A program made the translations under genes and the position numbers. This document shows positions 9,892 to 18,286 of a stretch of DNA of 32,746 nt, one piece after another. The notes beneath the pieces were generated by a model, which did not search any database, was not told the origin of the DNA, and saw only the letters and a list, made by a program, of their open reading frames with translations. The DNA comes from Zunongwangia sp. ESRF-bin46 (lineage in GTDB: Bacteria > Bacteroidota > Bacteroidia > Flavobacteriales > Flavobacteriaceae), in the NCBI GenBank assembly GCA_002631855.1, contig NTLF01000006.1, positions 1-32,746 on the forward strand. The letters are read 5' to 3'. Within the stretch, counting starts at the first letter, position 1, and each line of letters opens with the position of its first letter.

Positions 9892-10608
9892 ATGACCGCA
9901 TTAATAAAACGTGAAATAACAGCCTTCTTTGCCAGCCCCATTGGGTATTTGGTAATTGGGGTTTTTCTGTTGATAAATGGGTTGTTTCTTTGGGTATTTA
10001 CAGGAGACTATAACATCCTTGATGCTGGTTTTGCTGATTTATCTTCCTTTTTCCAGTTAGCACCTTGGGTGTTATTATTTTTAATCCCCGCAGTAACCAT
10101 GCGTAGTTTTAGTGATGAATTAAAAATGGGGACACTTGAGTTATTGTTAACTAAACCCATTTCTTTAAAAAATATAGTGCTGGGTAAGTATTTTGGTGCC
10201 GTTACCCTAATTATCATAGCATTAATACCTACCGTATTGTATATAATTACCATTTCGCAATTAGGGAACCCGCCAGGGAATTGGGATATTGGTAGTACGT
10301 TGGGTTCGTATATTGGATTACTTTTTTTGGTGCTTGCTTATACAGCTATCGGTGTATTTGCTTCAACCCTATCACAAAACCAAATTGTAGCTTTTATTAT
10401 CGCTGTCTTTCTATCTTTTGTTCTGTATTACGGATTTGAAGGTATTACTAATTTAGGTATTGATTTCCCAATTGAAACATTAGGCATGAAAGCACATTTT
10501 GACAGTGTGGCCCGTGGCGTACTGGATACACGAGATATAATTTATTTTATAAGTATCGCTGCTCTTTTCATTTCTTTTACCATTATAAAGTTGAAGAAAC
10601 GCAAGTAA
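9892..10608 (+). CDS. gldF: gliding-motility ABC transporter permease GldF
   Basis: GldF is the integral membrane subunit of the GldA-GldF-GldG ABC transporter, needed for gliding in Flavobacterium-type bacteria. The 238 residues hold about six hydrophobic segments (roughly 20-36, 58-72, 98-120, 140-160, 166-186 and 213-232). The N-terminal IKREITAFFASPIGY and the MRSFSDELKMGTLELLLTKP segment are characteristic of ABC-2 type permeases of this group. GldG follows after one base, so the two are translationally close. The ATPase gldA is not in the window, as is usual because it is encoded elsewhere. Confidence 0.95.
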   Translation: MTALIKREITAFFASPIGYLVIGVFLLINGLFLWVFTGDYNILDAGFADLSSFFQLAPWVLLFLIPAVTMRSFSDELKMGTLELLLTKPISLKNIVLGKYFGAVTLIIIALIPTVLYIITISQLGNPPGNWDIGSTLGSYIGLLFLVLAYTAIGVFASTLSQNQIVAFIIAVFLSFVLYYGFEGITNLGIDFPIETLGMKAHFDSVARGVLDTRDIIYFISIAALFISFTIIKLKKRK

Positions 10609-10609
10609 T

Positions 10610-12289
10610 ATGAATAAAAAAATCATTCAATATATTGTAGTAGCGTTACTGGCCTTTATTTTGGTAAATGTACTTTCATCTTACGTATATAAACGTTTTG
10701 ACCTTACACAAGATAAGCGGTACACACTTTCTGAAGCAGCCAAACAAACCATTGCTTCGGCTAATTCCCCTATTGTAATTGATGTTTTTTTAGAAGGTGA
10801 TTTCCCGCCAGAATTTAATCGGTTACAAGCTGAAACCAAACAACTATTAGAAGAGTTTGCTGCTTATAATCCAAATATAAAGTATGAATTTATCAATCCT
10901 TTAGAAGTGGATAATCCGCAAGCTTTACAACAAGAATTTGCTGCTAAAGGAATGACGGGTGCACAAGTGGAAGTTCGTGAAAATGGCAAAGTAAGCACCG
11001 AAACTGTTTTTCCTTGGGCGTTGGCTTATTTTAATGATGAAAACGTAGCTATTCCGTTACTTAAAAACCAGTTGGGCACGACAACACAAGAGCGGGTAAA
11101 CAATTCCGTACAAAATCTAGAGTATGCCTTTGCTGATGGTTTTAACAAATTAATTACTCCAAAAAAACGAAAAGTTGCAGTTTTAAAAGGTAATAGCGAA
11201 TTACCAGATCGCTACCTTGCTGATTTTCTCTCTACACTTAAAGATTATTATTATTTAGCTCCATTTACGCTGGATTCGGCTGCCATTTCACCAAACAAAA
11301 CCTTGCAAACATTAACTGAGTTTGACCTCATCATAGCTGCTAAACCCACCGAAGCTTTTTCAGATTCTGAAAAATATATTCTGGATCAATATACCATGAA
11401 TGGTGGTCGTTCGCTATGGCTTGTCGACGCTACCGAAAACAAAGTGGACAGCATAAGTGGTAAAACATTCGCTTTTGGAAAAGACCTTAATTTAAATGAT
11501 TTCTTTTTTAAATACGGATTACGCGTAAACCCAAACTTGGTTAAAGATGTCTACTCTGCCCCTATCGTATTGGCGCAGGGAAATGAACGGGAATCACAAT
11601 ACAATCGCTATCCGTGGTTTTTTAGTCCTTTGAGCAGTAGTGCCAATAATCATCCTATTGTAACCAATATAGAGGCAGTAAAGTTTGATTATGCAAGCAC
11701 GATTGATACGTTACCCAATCAGGTAAACAAAACAGTTTTATTATCTACTTCGCCCATAACCGAAGTAATAGGAGTTCCTTACGAAATAAACTTTGACAAT
11801 GAAATACCCGAAAACCTAAAGGTTGTAAATGAAGGTCCAGATCCTTCACAGTACAGTGCTGGGGAAAAACCCTTGGCCGTTTTGTTAGAAGGAACATTTC
11901 CTTCTTCATTTACTAATCGAGTAAAGCCATTTCAGTATTCTGAAAATAAAGAAACCTCTGTCCCAACAAAAATGGTGGTGATAAGTGATGGTGATCTTAT
12001 CAAAAATCAATTGGATGGCAACCGCCCATTGGAATTAGGATTCGATAAATTAACACAATCTTTCTACGGAAACAAGGAGTTTTTATTGAATACCGTAAAT
12101 TATTTATTAGACGATAGCGGACTTATAAACATTCGAAGCAAGGAAATTGCCGTTCCGTTTCTCGATCCACAAAAAACAGCCGAGCAACGCACCCAATGGC
12201 AACTTATTAACATCCTGTTACCGTTGGGGTTACTTGCCCTGTTTGGAATTTTCTTTCAATATTTCAGAAAACGTCGTTATACGTGTTAA
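10610..12289 (+). CDS. gldG: gliding-motility ABC transporter accessory protein GldG
   Basis: At 559 residues this is the normal GldG size. It has an N-terminal membrane anchor (residues 8-26), then RFDLTQDKRYTLSEA, the usual opening of the large periplasmic GldG-type domain. A C-terminal membrane helix (about 535-553) and a basic tail (RKRRY) follow. It works with GldF in the inner membrane. The ATG follows the gldF stop by one base. Known position in flavobacteria: gldFG directly before dnaN, as here. Confidence 0.94.
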   Translation: MNKKIIQYIVVALLAFILVNVLSSYVYKRFDLTQDKRYTLSEAAKQTIASANSPIVIDVFLEGDFPPEFNRLQAETKQLLEEFAAYNPNIKYEFINPLEVDNPQALQQEFAAKGMTGAQVEVRENGKVSTETVFPWALAYFNDENVAIPLLKNQLGTTTQERVNNSVQNLEYAFADGFNKLITPKKRKVAVLKGNSELPDRYLADFLSTLKDYYYLAPFTLDSAAISPNKTLQTLTEFDLIIAAKPTEAFSDSEKYILDQYTMNGGRSLWLVDATENKVDSISGKTFAFGKDLNLNDFFFKYGLRVNPNLVKDVYSAPIVLAQGNERESQYNRYPWFFSPLSSSANNHPIVTNIEAVKFDYASTIDTLPNQVNKTVLLSTSPITEVIGVPYEINFDNEIPENLKVVNEGPDPSQYSAGEKPLAVLLEGTFPSSFTNRVKPFQYSENKETSVPTKMVVISDGDLIKNQLDGNRPLELGFDKLTQSFYGNKEFLLNTVNYLLDDSGLINIRSKEIAVPFLDPQKTAEQRTQWQLINILLPLGLLALFGIFFQYFRKRRYTC

Positions 12290-12328
12290 CTGTTAATAAA
12301 TTAGTTTTCAAAACCGTCGCATTTCAGA

Positions 12329-12336
12329 TATATTTG
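12329..12336 (+). promoter_or_regulatory. dnaN promoter -7 box
   Basis: TATATTTG matches TAnnTTTG exactly. A TTTTC element at about 12305-12309 lies at about 19 bp, roughly the -33 position. It is 64 bp before the dnaN ATG, giving the clamp gene its own promoter apart from gldFG. Confidence 0.6.
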
Positions 12337-12399
12337 TACGTATGCTGAATACAGTTCAGCAGAAATTGCAAAATCAACTATTTCCACAAAATATAGAGA

Positions 12400-13518
12400 A
12401 TGAAATTCATCGTATCGAGTTCGTATTTACTGAAACAACTACAAGTGCTTGGAGGTATTATCAACAATAACAATACACTTCCTATTTTAGATAATTTTTT
12501 GTTTAACCTAGACGGGAGCTCGCTTACCGTTTCAGCTTCAGATTTAGAAACAACGGTTTCTTCAAAACTGGAAGTGGAAAGTAGTGAACAAGGAAGCGTT
12601 TGTATTCCTGCACGTCTTTTGTTAGATACTTTAAAGACATTTCCTGAGCAACCACTAACTTTTACTGTTGAAGAAAATAACACGGTAGAAATAAGCAGTA
12701 ATCACGGTAAATATGCTCTTGCGTATGCCGATGGTGAAGAATTTCCGAATGCTGTGGAATTGAGCGATCCTTCTTCTACAGTTTTACAAGGAGATGTTTT
12801 GGCAACCGCCATTAATAAAACATTTTTTGCAACCGGTAACGATGATTTACGTCCAGTAATGAGCGGGGTATTTTTTCAATTTTCTACGGAAGGGTTAACC
12901 TTTGTAGCGACCGATGCACACAAGCTGGTAAAATATACACGTGAAGATTTAACTGCTTCAGAAACAGCTGAATTTATCATGCCTAAAAAGCCATTGAATT
13001 TACTAAAAAGTATCTTGGCCGGAAGTGAAGAAGATGTAACCATTGAATACAATGAAAGCAATGCTAAGTTTACTTTTGAAAATACCGAAATGGTGTGTCG
13101 CCTTATCGATGGGAAATACCCTAATTACGAAGCGGTAATCCCTAAAGAGAATCCGAATAAACTAAGTATTGACCGCAATCAGTTTTTAAACTCAGTACGC
13201 CGTGTGTCTATCTTTTCAAACAAAACCACACACCAAATACGTTTAAAAATTGCAGGATCTGAACTTAATATCTCTGCAGAGGATGTAGATTACAGCAACA
13301 AGGCAGAAGAGCGTTTAACGTGTGATTACCAAGGTGATGATATGCAAATAGGCTTTAACTCACGTTTCCTTACCGAAATGCTAAACAATCTCACCAGTGA
13401 TGATGTTTCTTTAGAGATGTCCTTACCAAACCGTGCTGGAATTTTAACCCCAGTAGATGGGCTTGATGAAGGCGAACGAGTTACGATGCTTGTCATGCCG
13501 GTTATGCTAAATAACTAG
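12400..13518 (+). CDS. dnaN: DNA polymerase III beta subunit (sliding clamp)
   Basis: The clamp is a ring-forming dimer of three similar domains that tethers DNA polymerase III and other factors to DNA. The 372 residues match family length. Landmarks are LPILDNFLF near residue 27, RPVMSGVFF and ATDAHKLVKY in domain 2, and the C-terminal VMPVMLNN, equivalent to the conserved MPM(R/V)L tail. A strong intrinsic terminator follows and a TAnnTTTG promoter precedes it. Confidence 0.97.
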   Translation: MKFIVSSSYLLKQLQVLGGIINNNNTLPILDNFLFNLDGSSLTVSASDLETTVSSKLEVESSEQGSVCIPARLLLDTLKTFPEQPLTFTVEENNTVEISSNHGKYALAYADGEEFPNAVELSDPSSTVLQGDVLATAINKTFFATGNDDLRPVMSGVFFQFSTEGLTFVATDAHKLVKYTREDLTASETAEFIMPKKPLNLLKSILAGSEEDVTIEYNESNAKFTFENTEMVCRLIDGKYPNYEAVIPKENPNKLSIDRNQFLNSVRRVSIFSNKTTHQIRLKIAGSELNISAEDVDYSNKAEERLTCDYQGDDMQIGFNSRFLTEMLNNLTSDDVSLEMSLPNRAGILTPVDGLDEGERVTMLVMPVMLNN

Positions 13519-13542
13519 AAAAAATTATATTCCAACTATTTT

Positions 13543-13569
13543 AAAATCCGTCTACTAAGGCGGATTTTT
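13543..13569 (+). terminator. dnaN intrinsic terminator
   Basis: AAAATCCG (13543-13550) and CGGATTTT (13561-13568) form a perfect 8-bp stem with a 10-nt loop and a trailing T-run, 25 bp past the dnaN stop. Confidence 0.85.
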
Positions 13570-13674
13570 ACTTTAACTATCTTTTTAATAAACAGTTAAA
13601 TAAATTTTAAACTATTCTATTCTAAGCTTCTATTAAAAAGTTTCATAGTATTTTAAGGGGAAACAAAAATTGCT

Positions 13675-14964
13675 ATGAAAAAATTTACTTTACTAACGCT
13701 TTTTTTAAGTTTCTCATTTCTTTCTTGTAAGCAACAGTTTGCAGAAAAGAAAGCAGAATCTGATCCTGAACTAGCTTCTCAAGAATACACTGCCGATACG
13801 GTACAAACCGCTATAGGTGAATTAATATTACCAGCTCCCTATGCTACAAAATCTACCGCTAAGGTTTATAACTTGGTAGATTGGCCAGAAAACCAAAAAC
13901 CTAAAGCTCCTGAAGGCTTTACCGTCACTAAGTTTGCCGATGGTTTTGATAATCCTCGTTGGACGTATATTGCCCCTAATGAGGATATTTTTGTGGTAGA
14001 ATCGAATACCAGAAGCAGTGCCGATAAAGTCACGTTACTTCGTGACACAAATAATGATGGCAAGTTTGAAGTACGAGAAACCTTTTTAGAGAATTTAAAC
14101 CAACCATTTGGGATGCTGGTTATTGGCAACTCTTTTTATGTAGCAAATACCGACGGTCTCTATAAATACCTATATACAGAAGGTCAAACATCATTAAAAG
14201 ATGTAGAAGGAACTAAAATTGTTTCGCTTCCTGCCGGTGGATATAATAACCACTGGACACGAAATATTATTACCAACGACGAAAAAGATAAGATTTATAT
14301 TTCGGTAGGATCGGCCAGTAATGTAGGCGAACATGGGATGAAAGAAGAAATAAGACGCGCTAATATTCTAGAAGTAAATCTAGATGGTAGTGGTGAAATT
14401 ATCTACGCAAGCGGATTGCGTAATCCTGTTGGGATGGATTGGAATCCTATTACCGGTGATCTTTGGACCGCAGTTAACGAGCGTGATAAATTAGGGGATA
14501 ATTTGGTTCCAGATTATATTACTAGCGTACAAAAAGGTGGTTTTTATGGGTGGCCATATTCCTATTTCGGTCAAATTGAAGATCCACGAATGGAAGGAAA
14601 AGCCGACTCGTTAGTGGAAAAAGCAATAGTTCCCGATGTTTCTGTCGGTCCGCATACTGCATCTTTAGGTTTTACTTTTTACACGGGTGATCAATTTCCA
14701 GAGAAATATAAAAATGGTGCTTTTATTGGGCAACACGGGTCTTGGAATCGATCAAAATTCTCAGGGTATAAAGTAACATTTGTACCATTTTCTAATGGAG
14801 AGCCAACCGGTAAACAACAGGATTTTCTAGGTGGTTTTATTGCCAATGAAGCAGAAGGAAACGTTTATGGACGTCCAGTTGGGGTTACTCAAACTCCAGA
14901 TGGTTCTCTATTGGTAAACGACGATACCGGAAACACTATTTGGAAAGTAAGCTACAATCAATAA
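13675..14964 (+). CDS. PQQ-dependent sugar dehydrogenase (sorbosone/glucose dehydrogenase family), lipoprotein
   Basis: The protein is 429 residues. The first 18 form a lipoprotein signal (MKKF, hydrophobic run, FLSC with Cys18), so the mature protein is probably lipid-anchored outside the cytoplasm. The remainder is a six-bladed beta-propeller of the sorbosone/soluble glucose dehydrogenase type. It contains GFDNPRWTYIAPNEDIFVVES, a GGYNNHWTRNI segment, GLRNPVGMDWNPITGDLW, a GGFYGWPYSYFG stretch and GQHGSWNR. Enzymes of this family oxidise sugars using pyrroloquinoline quinone. No PQQ biosynthesis genes are nearby. A TonB-dependent receptor starts 12 bp downstream, so the two are likely co-expressed. 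Confidence 0.85.
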   Translation: MKKFTLLTLFLSFSFLSCKQQFAEKKAESDPELASQEYTADTVQTAIGELILPAPYATKSTAKVYNLVDWPENQKPKAPEGFTVTKFADGFDNPRWTYIAPNEDIFVVESNTRSSADKVTLLRDTNNDGKFEVRETFLENLNQPFGMLVIGNSFYVANTDGLYKYLYTEGQTSLKDVEGTKIVSLPAGGYNNHWTRNIITNDEKDKIYISVGSASNVGEHGMKEEIRRANILEVNLDGSGEIIYASGLRNPVGMDWNPITGDLWTAVNERDKLGDNLVPDYITSVQKGGFYGWPYSYFGQIEDPRMEGKADSLVEKAIVPDVSVGPHTASLGFTFYTGDQFPEKYKNGAFIGQHGSWNRSKFSGYKVTFVPFSNGEPTGKQQDFLGGFIANEAEGNVYGRPVGVTQTPDGSLLVNDDTGNTIWKVSYNQ

Positions 14965-14976
14965 CTGTTCGCAAGT

Positions 14977-17259
14977 ATGCAAATAAAACACATATTGACG
15001 GTTATTCTTATAGCCGTCTTTTTTAATAGCACAGCTCAAATTACCGGTATTGTCACCTCACAAGACGCCAACCCAATTGAAGGTGTTTCGGTTATGGTTG
15101 CTGACTCTATCAATGCTTATACGAATAGTAATGGAATGTTTTCTTTTTCTTCAGAAGTTAAGCTTCCTACAACCATTACCTTACAACATCCCGAATATTA
15201 TTCTGAAACAATCACTGTTTCAGAAACAGGAAACACTTTTATTCTGAAAAAAATAAAAGAAACCGAACAATTGGAAATTGTTATCCTTGCTTCCAAATTT
15301 CAAAAAGAAAGTGGAGTATTAATTCCTACTTCGCAATTGACTTCTGAAACAATTGAAACCTACAGTCCGGTAGATTTGGTTTCAGCAATCAATGAAACGC
15401 CGGGTGTTTATATTCAGCAAGGAGCGATTAACACCAACCGAATCACCATTCGCGGGGTAGGCTCTCGAACGTTGTACGGCACCAATAAAATACGAGCGTA
15501 CTTTAATGGAATTCCCATCACAAACGGGGTAGGCGAAACCGCTATTGATAGTTATGACGCTAACGATATACAAAATATTGAAATTATTAAAGGCCCAAAA
15601 GCCACACAATACGGAACAAATCTAGGTGGTACGTTACTGCTCAATTCTAAAGAGCTCTTAAAAGACGGAGCTGAAGTTTCAAATACTGTAACATTGGGCT
15701 CTTATGGACTGTTTAAAAACACAGTAAGCGCTTCTGTTAAGGAAGACAATTTATCGCTTCATTTTAATTACGATCATTTCCAACAGGACGGCTATCGCGA
15801 TAACAGTCGGTATAATCGCAACAGTTATTTTCTACATACAGATTACCAGTTTAATGACAAGTACAGCATTACTTTTTTAGTAAACCATCTTAACAACAAT
15901 GCGCAAATACCTAGTTCGCTAGGGATAACAGATTTTAATGAAGATCCCTCACAAGCTGCTTTTACTTGGGATGCTTCCAAAGGGTATGAGGATAACCGTC
16001 AAACCCTAACCGGACTTAGTTTTTCAAGTAGGTTTTCTGAAACGTTTAGCAACACTACAAGTGTATATTACACCTATTTAGATCATTATGAGCCACGTCC
16101 TTTTAATATTTTGGATGAAATAACCAACGGTTATGGTGCTCGAACGGTATTCGCAAAATCATTTGCTTTTAATGCGCAACAAGCTTCCGTAAGTTTTGGC
16201 GGCGAATGGTATCAAGACGAGTACCGCTGGGAAACCATTGAAAACCTATATGAAGAAAATAACAATCAAGGTAGCTTAGAAGGTAATTTACTTAGCAGGA
16301 ACAAAGAAATTAGAAAACAATTTAATGTGTTTGCCACTACTATCTTACCACTTACTTCTACTATTAAAGCAGAGTTTGGTGTAAATATTAATAAAACCGA
16401 TTACGACTATACTGATGCTTTTAACACTGGAAGTGATAATACCTCTGCCGACAGAAGTTTCGATCCTATTATTGCCCCAAACCTCAATATTTTATACACC
16501 GCATCGCCCAATACTTCTTTCTACGGAAATATTAGTAGGGGTTTTAATTATCCAAGTTTAGAAGAAACCTTGACGCCCGAGGGGATTATTAATCCCGATA
16601 TTGGCCCTGAAACCGGTTGGAATTATGAAGTGGGAACCGATTTACATTTCTTAAACCGAAATTTACACCTTCAGTCTTCGGTTTATCTACTATCTATATC
16701 AAACCTATTGGTTGCTGAACGTGTGGGCAATGATCAATTTATTGGCAGGAACGCTGGTAAAACACACCATCGAGGTGTCGAGTTTCAAGCTGATTACAGG
16801 TTTAAAATAGCTTCTGAAATTGAGGTTAACCCTTTTTTAAATGCAGCATTCAACTTTCATAAATTTATTAATTTTGTGGATGAAGCAGACGATTTTTCAG
16901 GAAACGATCTCACGGGTGTTCCTGATAAAAAAATAACCGCAGGGTTACGGGTCAATCATAATTCAGGAGTTGGGGTTTCTTCAAATTTCAGAAACTTAGG
17001 CAGTCAGCCAATAACGGATAGTAATACGCTGTATAGCGATTCCTACACCCTATTAAATATACAAGCCGAATATAAAAAGGCGATAGCAGATGCTTTTTAT
17101 ATCCGGCTTTCAGCAGGCATTAATAATGTAGCTAATTCAAAATATGCTTCTTCAATTTTAATTAATGCTTCTGGTTTTGGTGGAAGCGAACCTCGGTACT
17201 ACTACCCTGGTCTACCTCGTAATTATTATAGTAGTTTACAAATTCAGTATTCCTTTTAA
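14977..17259 (+). CDS. TonB-dependent outer membrane receptor
   Basis: The protein has 760 residues. A signal peptide (ILTVILIAVFFNSTAQ) is followed by a carboxypeptidase-regulatory-like domain (ITGIVTSQDANPIEGVSV, about 22-95). Next come a plug domain (about 120-225, with NETPGVYIQQGAINTNRITIRG and IEIIKGPKATQYG) and a 22-strand-type barrel ending in aromatic Phe (LQIQYSF). It imports a substrate across the outer membrane using TonB energy. The substrate is not evident. Adjacency to the PQQ-type dehydrogenase suggests import of the cofactor or of a related sugar product, which is inference. No SusD-like partner is present. Confidence 0.93.
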   Translation: MQIKHILTVILIAVFFNSTAQITGIVTSQDANPIEGVSVMVADSINAYTNSNGMFSFSSEVKLPTTITLQHPEYYSETITVSETGNTFILKKIKETEQLEIVILASKFQKESGVLIPTSQLTSETIETYSPVDLVSAINETPGVYIQQGAINTNRITIRGVGSRTLYGTNKIRAYFNGIPITNGVGETAIDSYDANDIQNIEIIKGPKATQYGTNLGGTLLLNSKELLKDGAEVSNTVTLGSYGLFKNTVSASVKEDNLSLHFNYDHFQQDGYRDNSRYNRNSYFLHTDYQFNDKYSITFLVNHLNNNAQIPSSLGITDFNEDPSQAAFTWDASKGYEDNRQTLTGLSFSSRFSETFSNTTSVYYTYLDHYEPRPFNILDEITNGYGARTVFAKSFAFNAQQASVSFGGEWYQDEYRWETIENLYEENNNQGSLEGNLLSRNKEIRKQFNVFATTILPLTSTIKAEFGVNINKTDYDYTDAFNTGSDNTSADRSFDPIIAPNLNILYTASPNTSFYGNISRGFNYPSLEETLTPEGIINPDIGPETGWNYEVGTDLHFLNRNLHLQSSVYLLSISNLLVAERVGNDQFIGRNAGKTHHRGVEFQADYRFKIASEIEVNPFLNAAFNFHKFINFVDEADDFSGNDLTGVPDKKITAGLRVNHNSGVGVSSNFRNLGSQPITDSNTLYSDSYTLLNIQAEYKKAIADAFYIRLSAGINNVANSKYASSILINASGFGGSEPRYYYPGLPRNYYSSLQIQYSF

Positions 17260-17264
17260 AGCAT

Positions 17265-17753
17265 TTAGTTAATACTGGCCATCCAGATAGGTATAAAAAT
17301 GGCAATCATTGCTGCCAGGGCCAGTTTTTTATAGTAATTGTTTATAAACAAGGCTGTTATTAAATATACTGCTTCTTCGGTTCTAGATACTGCCGTACCA
17401 CCTTTTGATGACAGGGTTGCGGTTACCAATGCTTTTTCCTTTTGATTGAAGCTCCATTTGGAATTCCAAATATTTTCATATTTCCAAACAAATGTCTCGT
17501 TGTTAAAAGTAGCTGTTGCTTTTGAGCCAAAGCCATTGTATGTAATGTTTCCTACTTTCTTATTGGTTTCAACGTCAAAAACATCCGTTGTTTGTTTTAA
17601 AAAACCCTTGGTTTCAAACCTAAACTTTTTGTTTAAAAGCGATCCTGTAGAAATAGAAGAAAAGGTTTTATCCACTAATTCCCCTACTTCCCTTCCATTG
17701 TCATACAATTTATATGTATCCGAAAATGTTGCTTTTTTCCAGTTTAGTTTCAT
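17265..17753 (-). CDS. unrecognised 162-residue protein with C-terminal membrane helix
   Basis: I do not recognise a family. The first 120 residues are beta-rich (KLYDNGREVGEL, FRFETKG, VGNITYNGFGSKATATF). A hydrophobic stretch near 125-158 (AVYLITALFINNYY, LAALAAMIAIFIPIW-like) suggests one or two membrane passes at the C-terminus. The fold resembles small phospholipid-scramblase-like or LURP-one-like beta proteins, but that is a guess. It lies 29 bp after the DUF4870-type gene on the same strand, so they likely share a transcript. It ends 5 bp from the TonB receptor stop (convergent). Confidence 0.7.
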   Translation of the reverse strand: MKLNWKKATFSDTYKLYDNGREVGELVDKTFSSISTGSLLNKKFRFETKGFLKQTTDVFDVETNKKVGNITYNGFGSKATATFNNETFVWKYENIWNSKWSFNQKEKALVTATLSSKGGTAVSRTEEAVYLITALFINNYYKKLALAAMIAIFIPIWMASIN

Positions 17754-17782
17754 CTTATATATTTATCTGCTACTCCTTTGTA

Positions 17783-18145
17783 TTATGAAATAAAACGTAT
17801 CGTCATAAAGAGACTTGGTGGTTCATTATTGCTAGCTCTTACTGCATTTACAATGGGTAGTACAAAGGCTACAATACCTATAAAAATTAGCATTAAAATT
17901 CCTAAGCCCAATAATAATATAGCTGGAATGCTAATGATAGTTAACAATATCAACGTTAGCTGAAAATTAACAATAGCTTTGCCATGTTCGTTCATTCCTA
18001 TTACTTTATCCTTTTGAGTAAGCCAGATAACTAAAGGCACGATGAGCCCCCCAAATCCGGTAACATAGGTTAATAGTTGTGATACATGTGCGATGACCAA
18101 CAACTGGTTGTCGGTTCTTTTTGCGGTGTGGTTGATTACTTCCAT
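17783..18145 (-). CDS. DUF4870-type small membrane protein
   Basis: I start at ATG 18145 (MEVINHTAKRTDNQ), giving 120 residues. An upstream in-frame ATG at 18208 would add 21 residues not typical of the family. Three or four hydrophobic segments are visible: HVSQLLTYVTGFGGLIVPLVIW, FQLTLILLTIISIPAIL, LGILMLIFIGIVAFVLPIV. The NEHGKAIVNFQLT motif between them is the hallmark of DUF4870/TIC20-like proteins. Function of the family is not established. It is divergent from mnmE. Confidence 0.8.
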   Translation of the reverse strand: MEVINHTAKRTDNQLLVIAHVSQLLTYVTGFGGLIVPLVIWLTQKDKVIGMNEHGKAIVNFQLTLILLTIISIPAILLLGLGILMLIFIGIVAFVLPIVNAVRASNNEPPSLFMTIRFIS

Positions 18146-18232
18146 TTTTTTTGATTGATTTTGATGATATACTATATATGTAGCAAAATTTGATAAAATG
18201 TTACACACATACCAATCGAAAAAGGAATTATG

Positions 18233-18240
18233 TATTTTTG
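18233..18240 (+). promoter_or_regulatory. mnmE promoter -7 box
   Basis: TATTTTTG matches TAnnTTTG, 46 bp before the mnmE ATG at 18287. It overlaps the more upstream in-frame ATG at 18230, which is therefore unlikely to be used. Confidence 0.5.
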
Positions 18241-18286
18241 CAATCTAAATAAAGCAGGTACGAGATTCCTGCCTACAGAGGAATTT

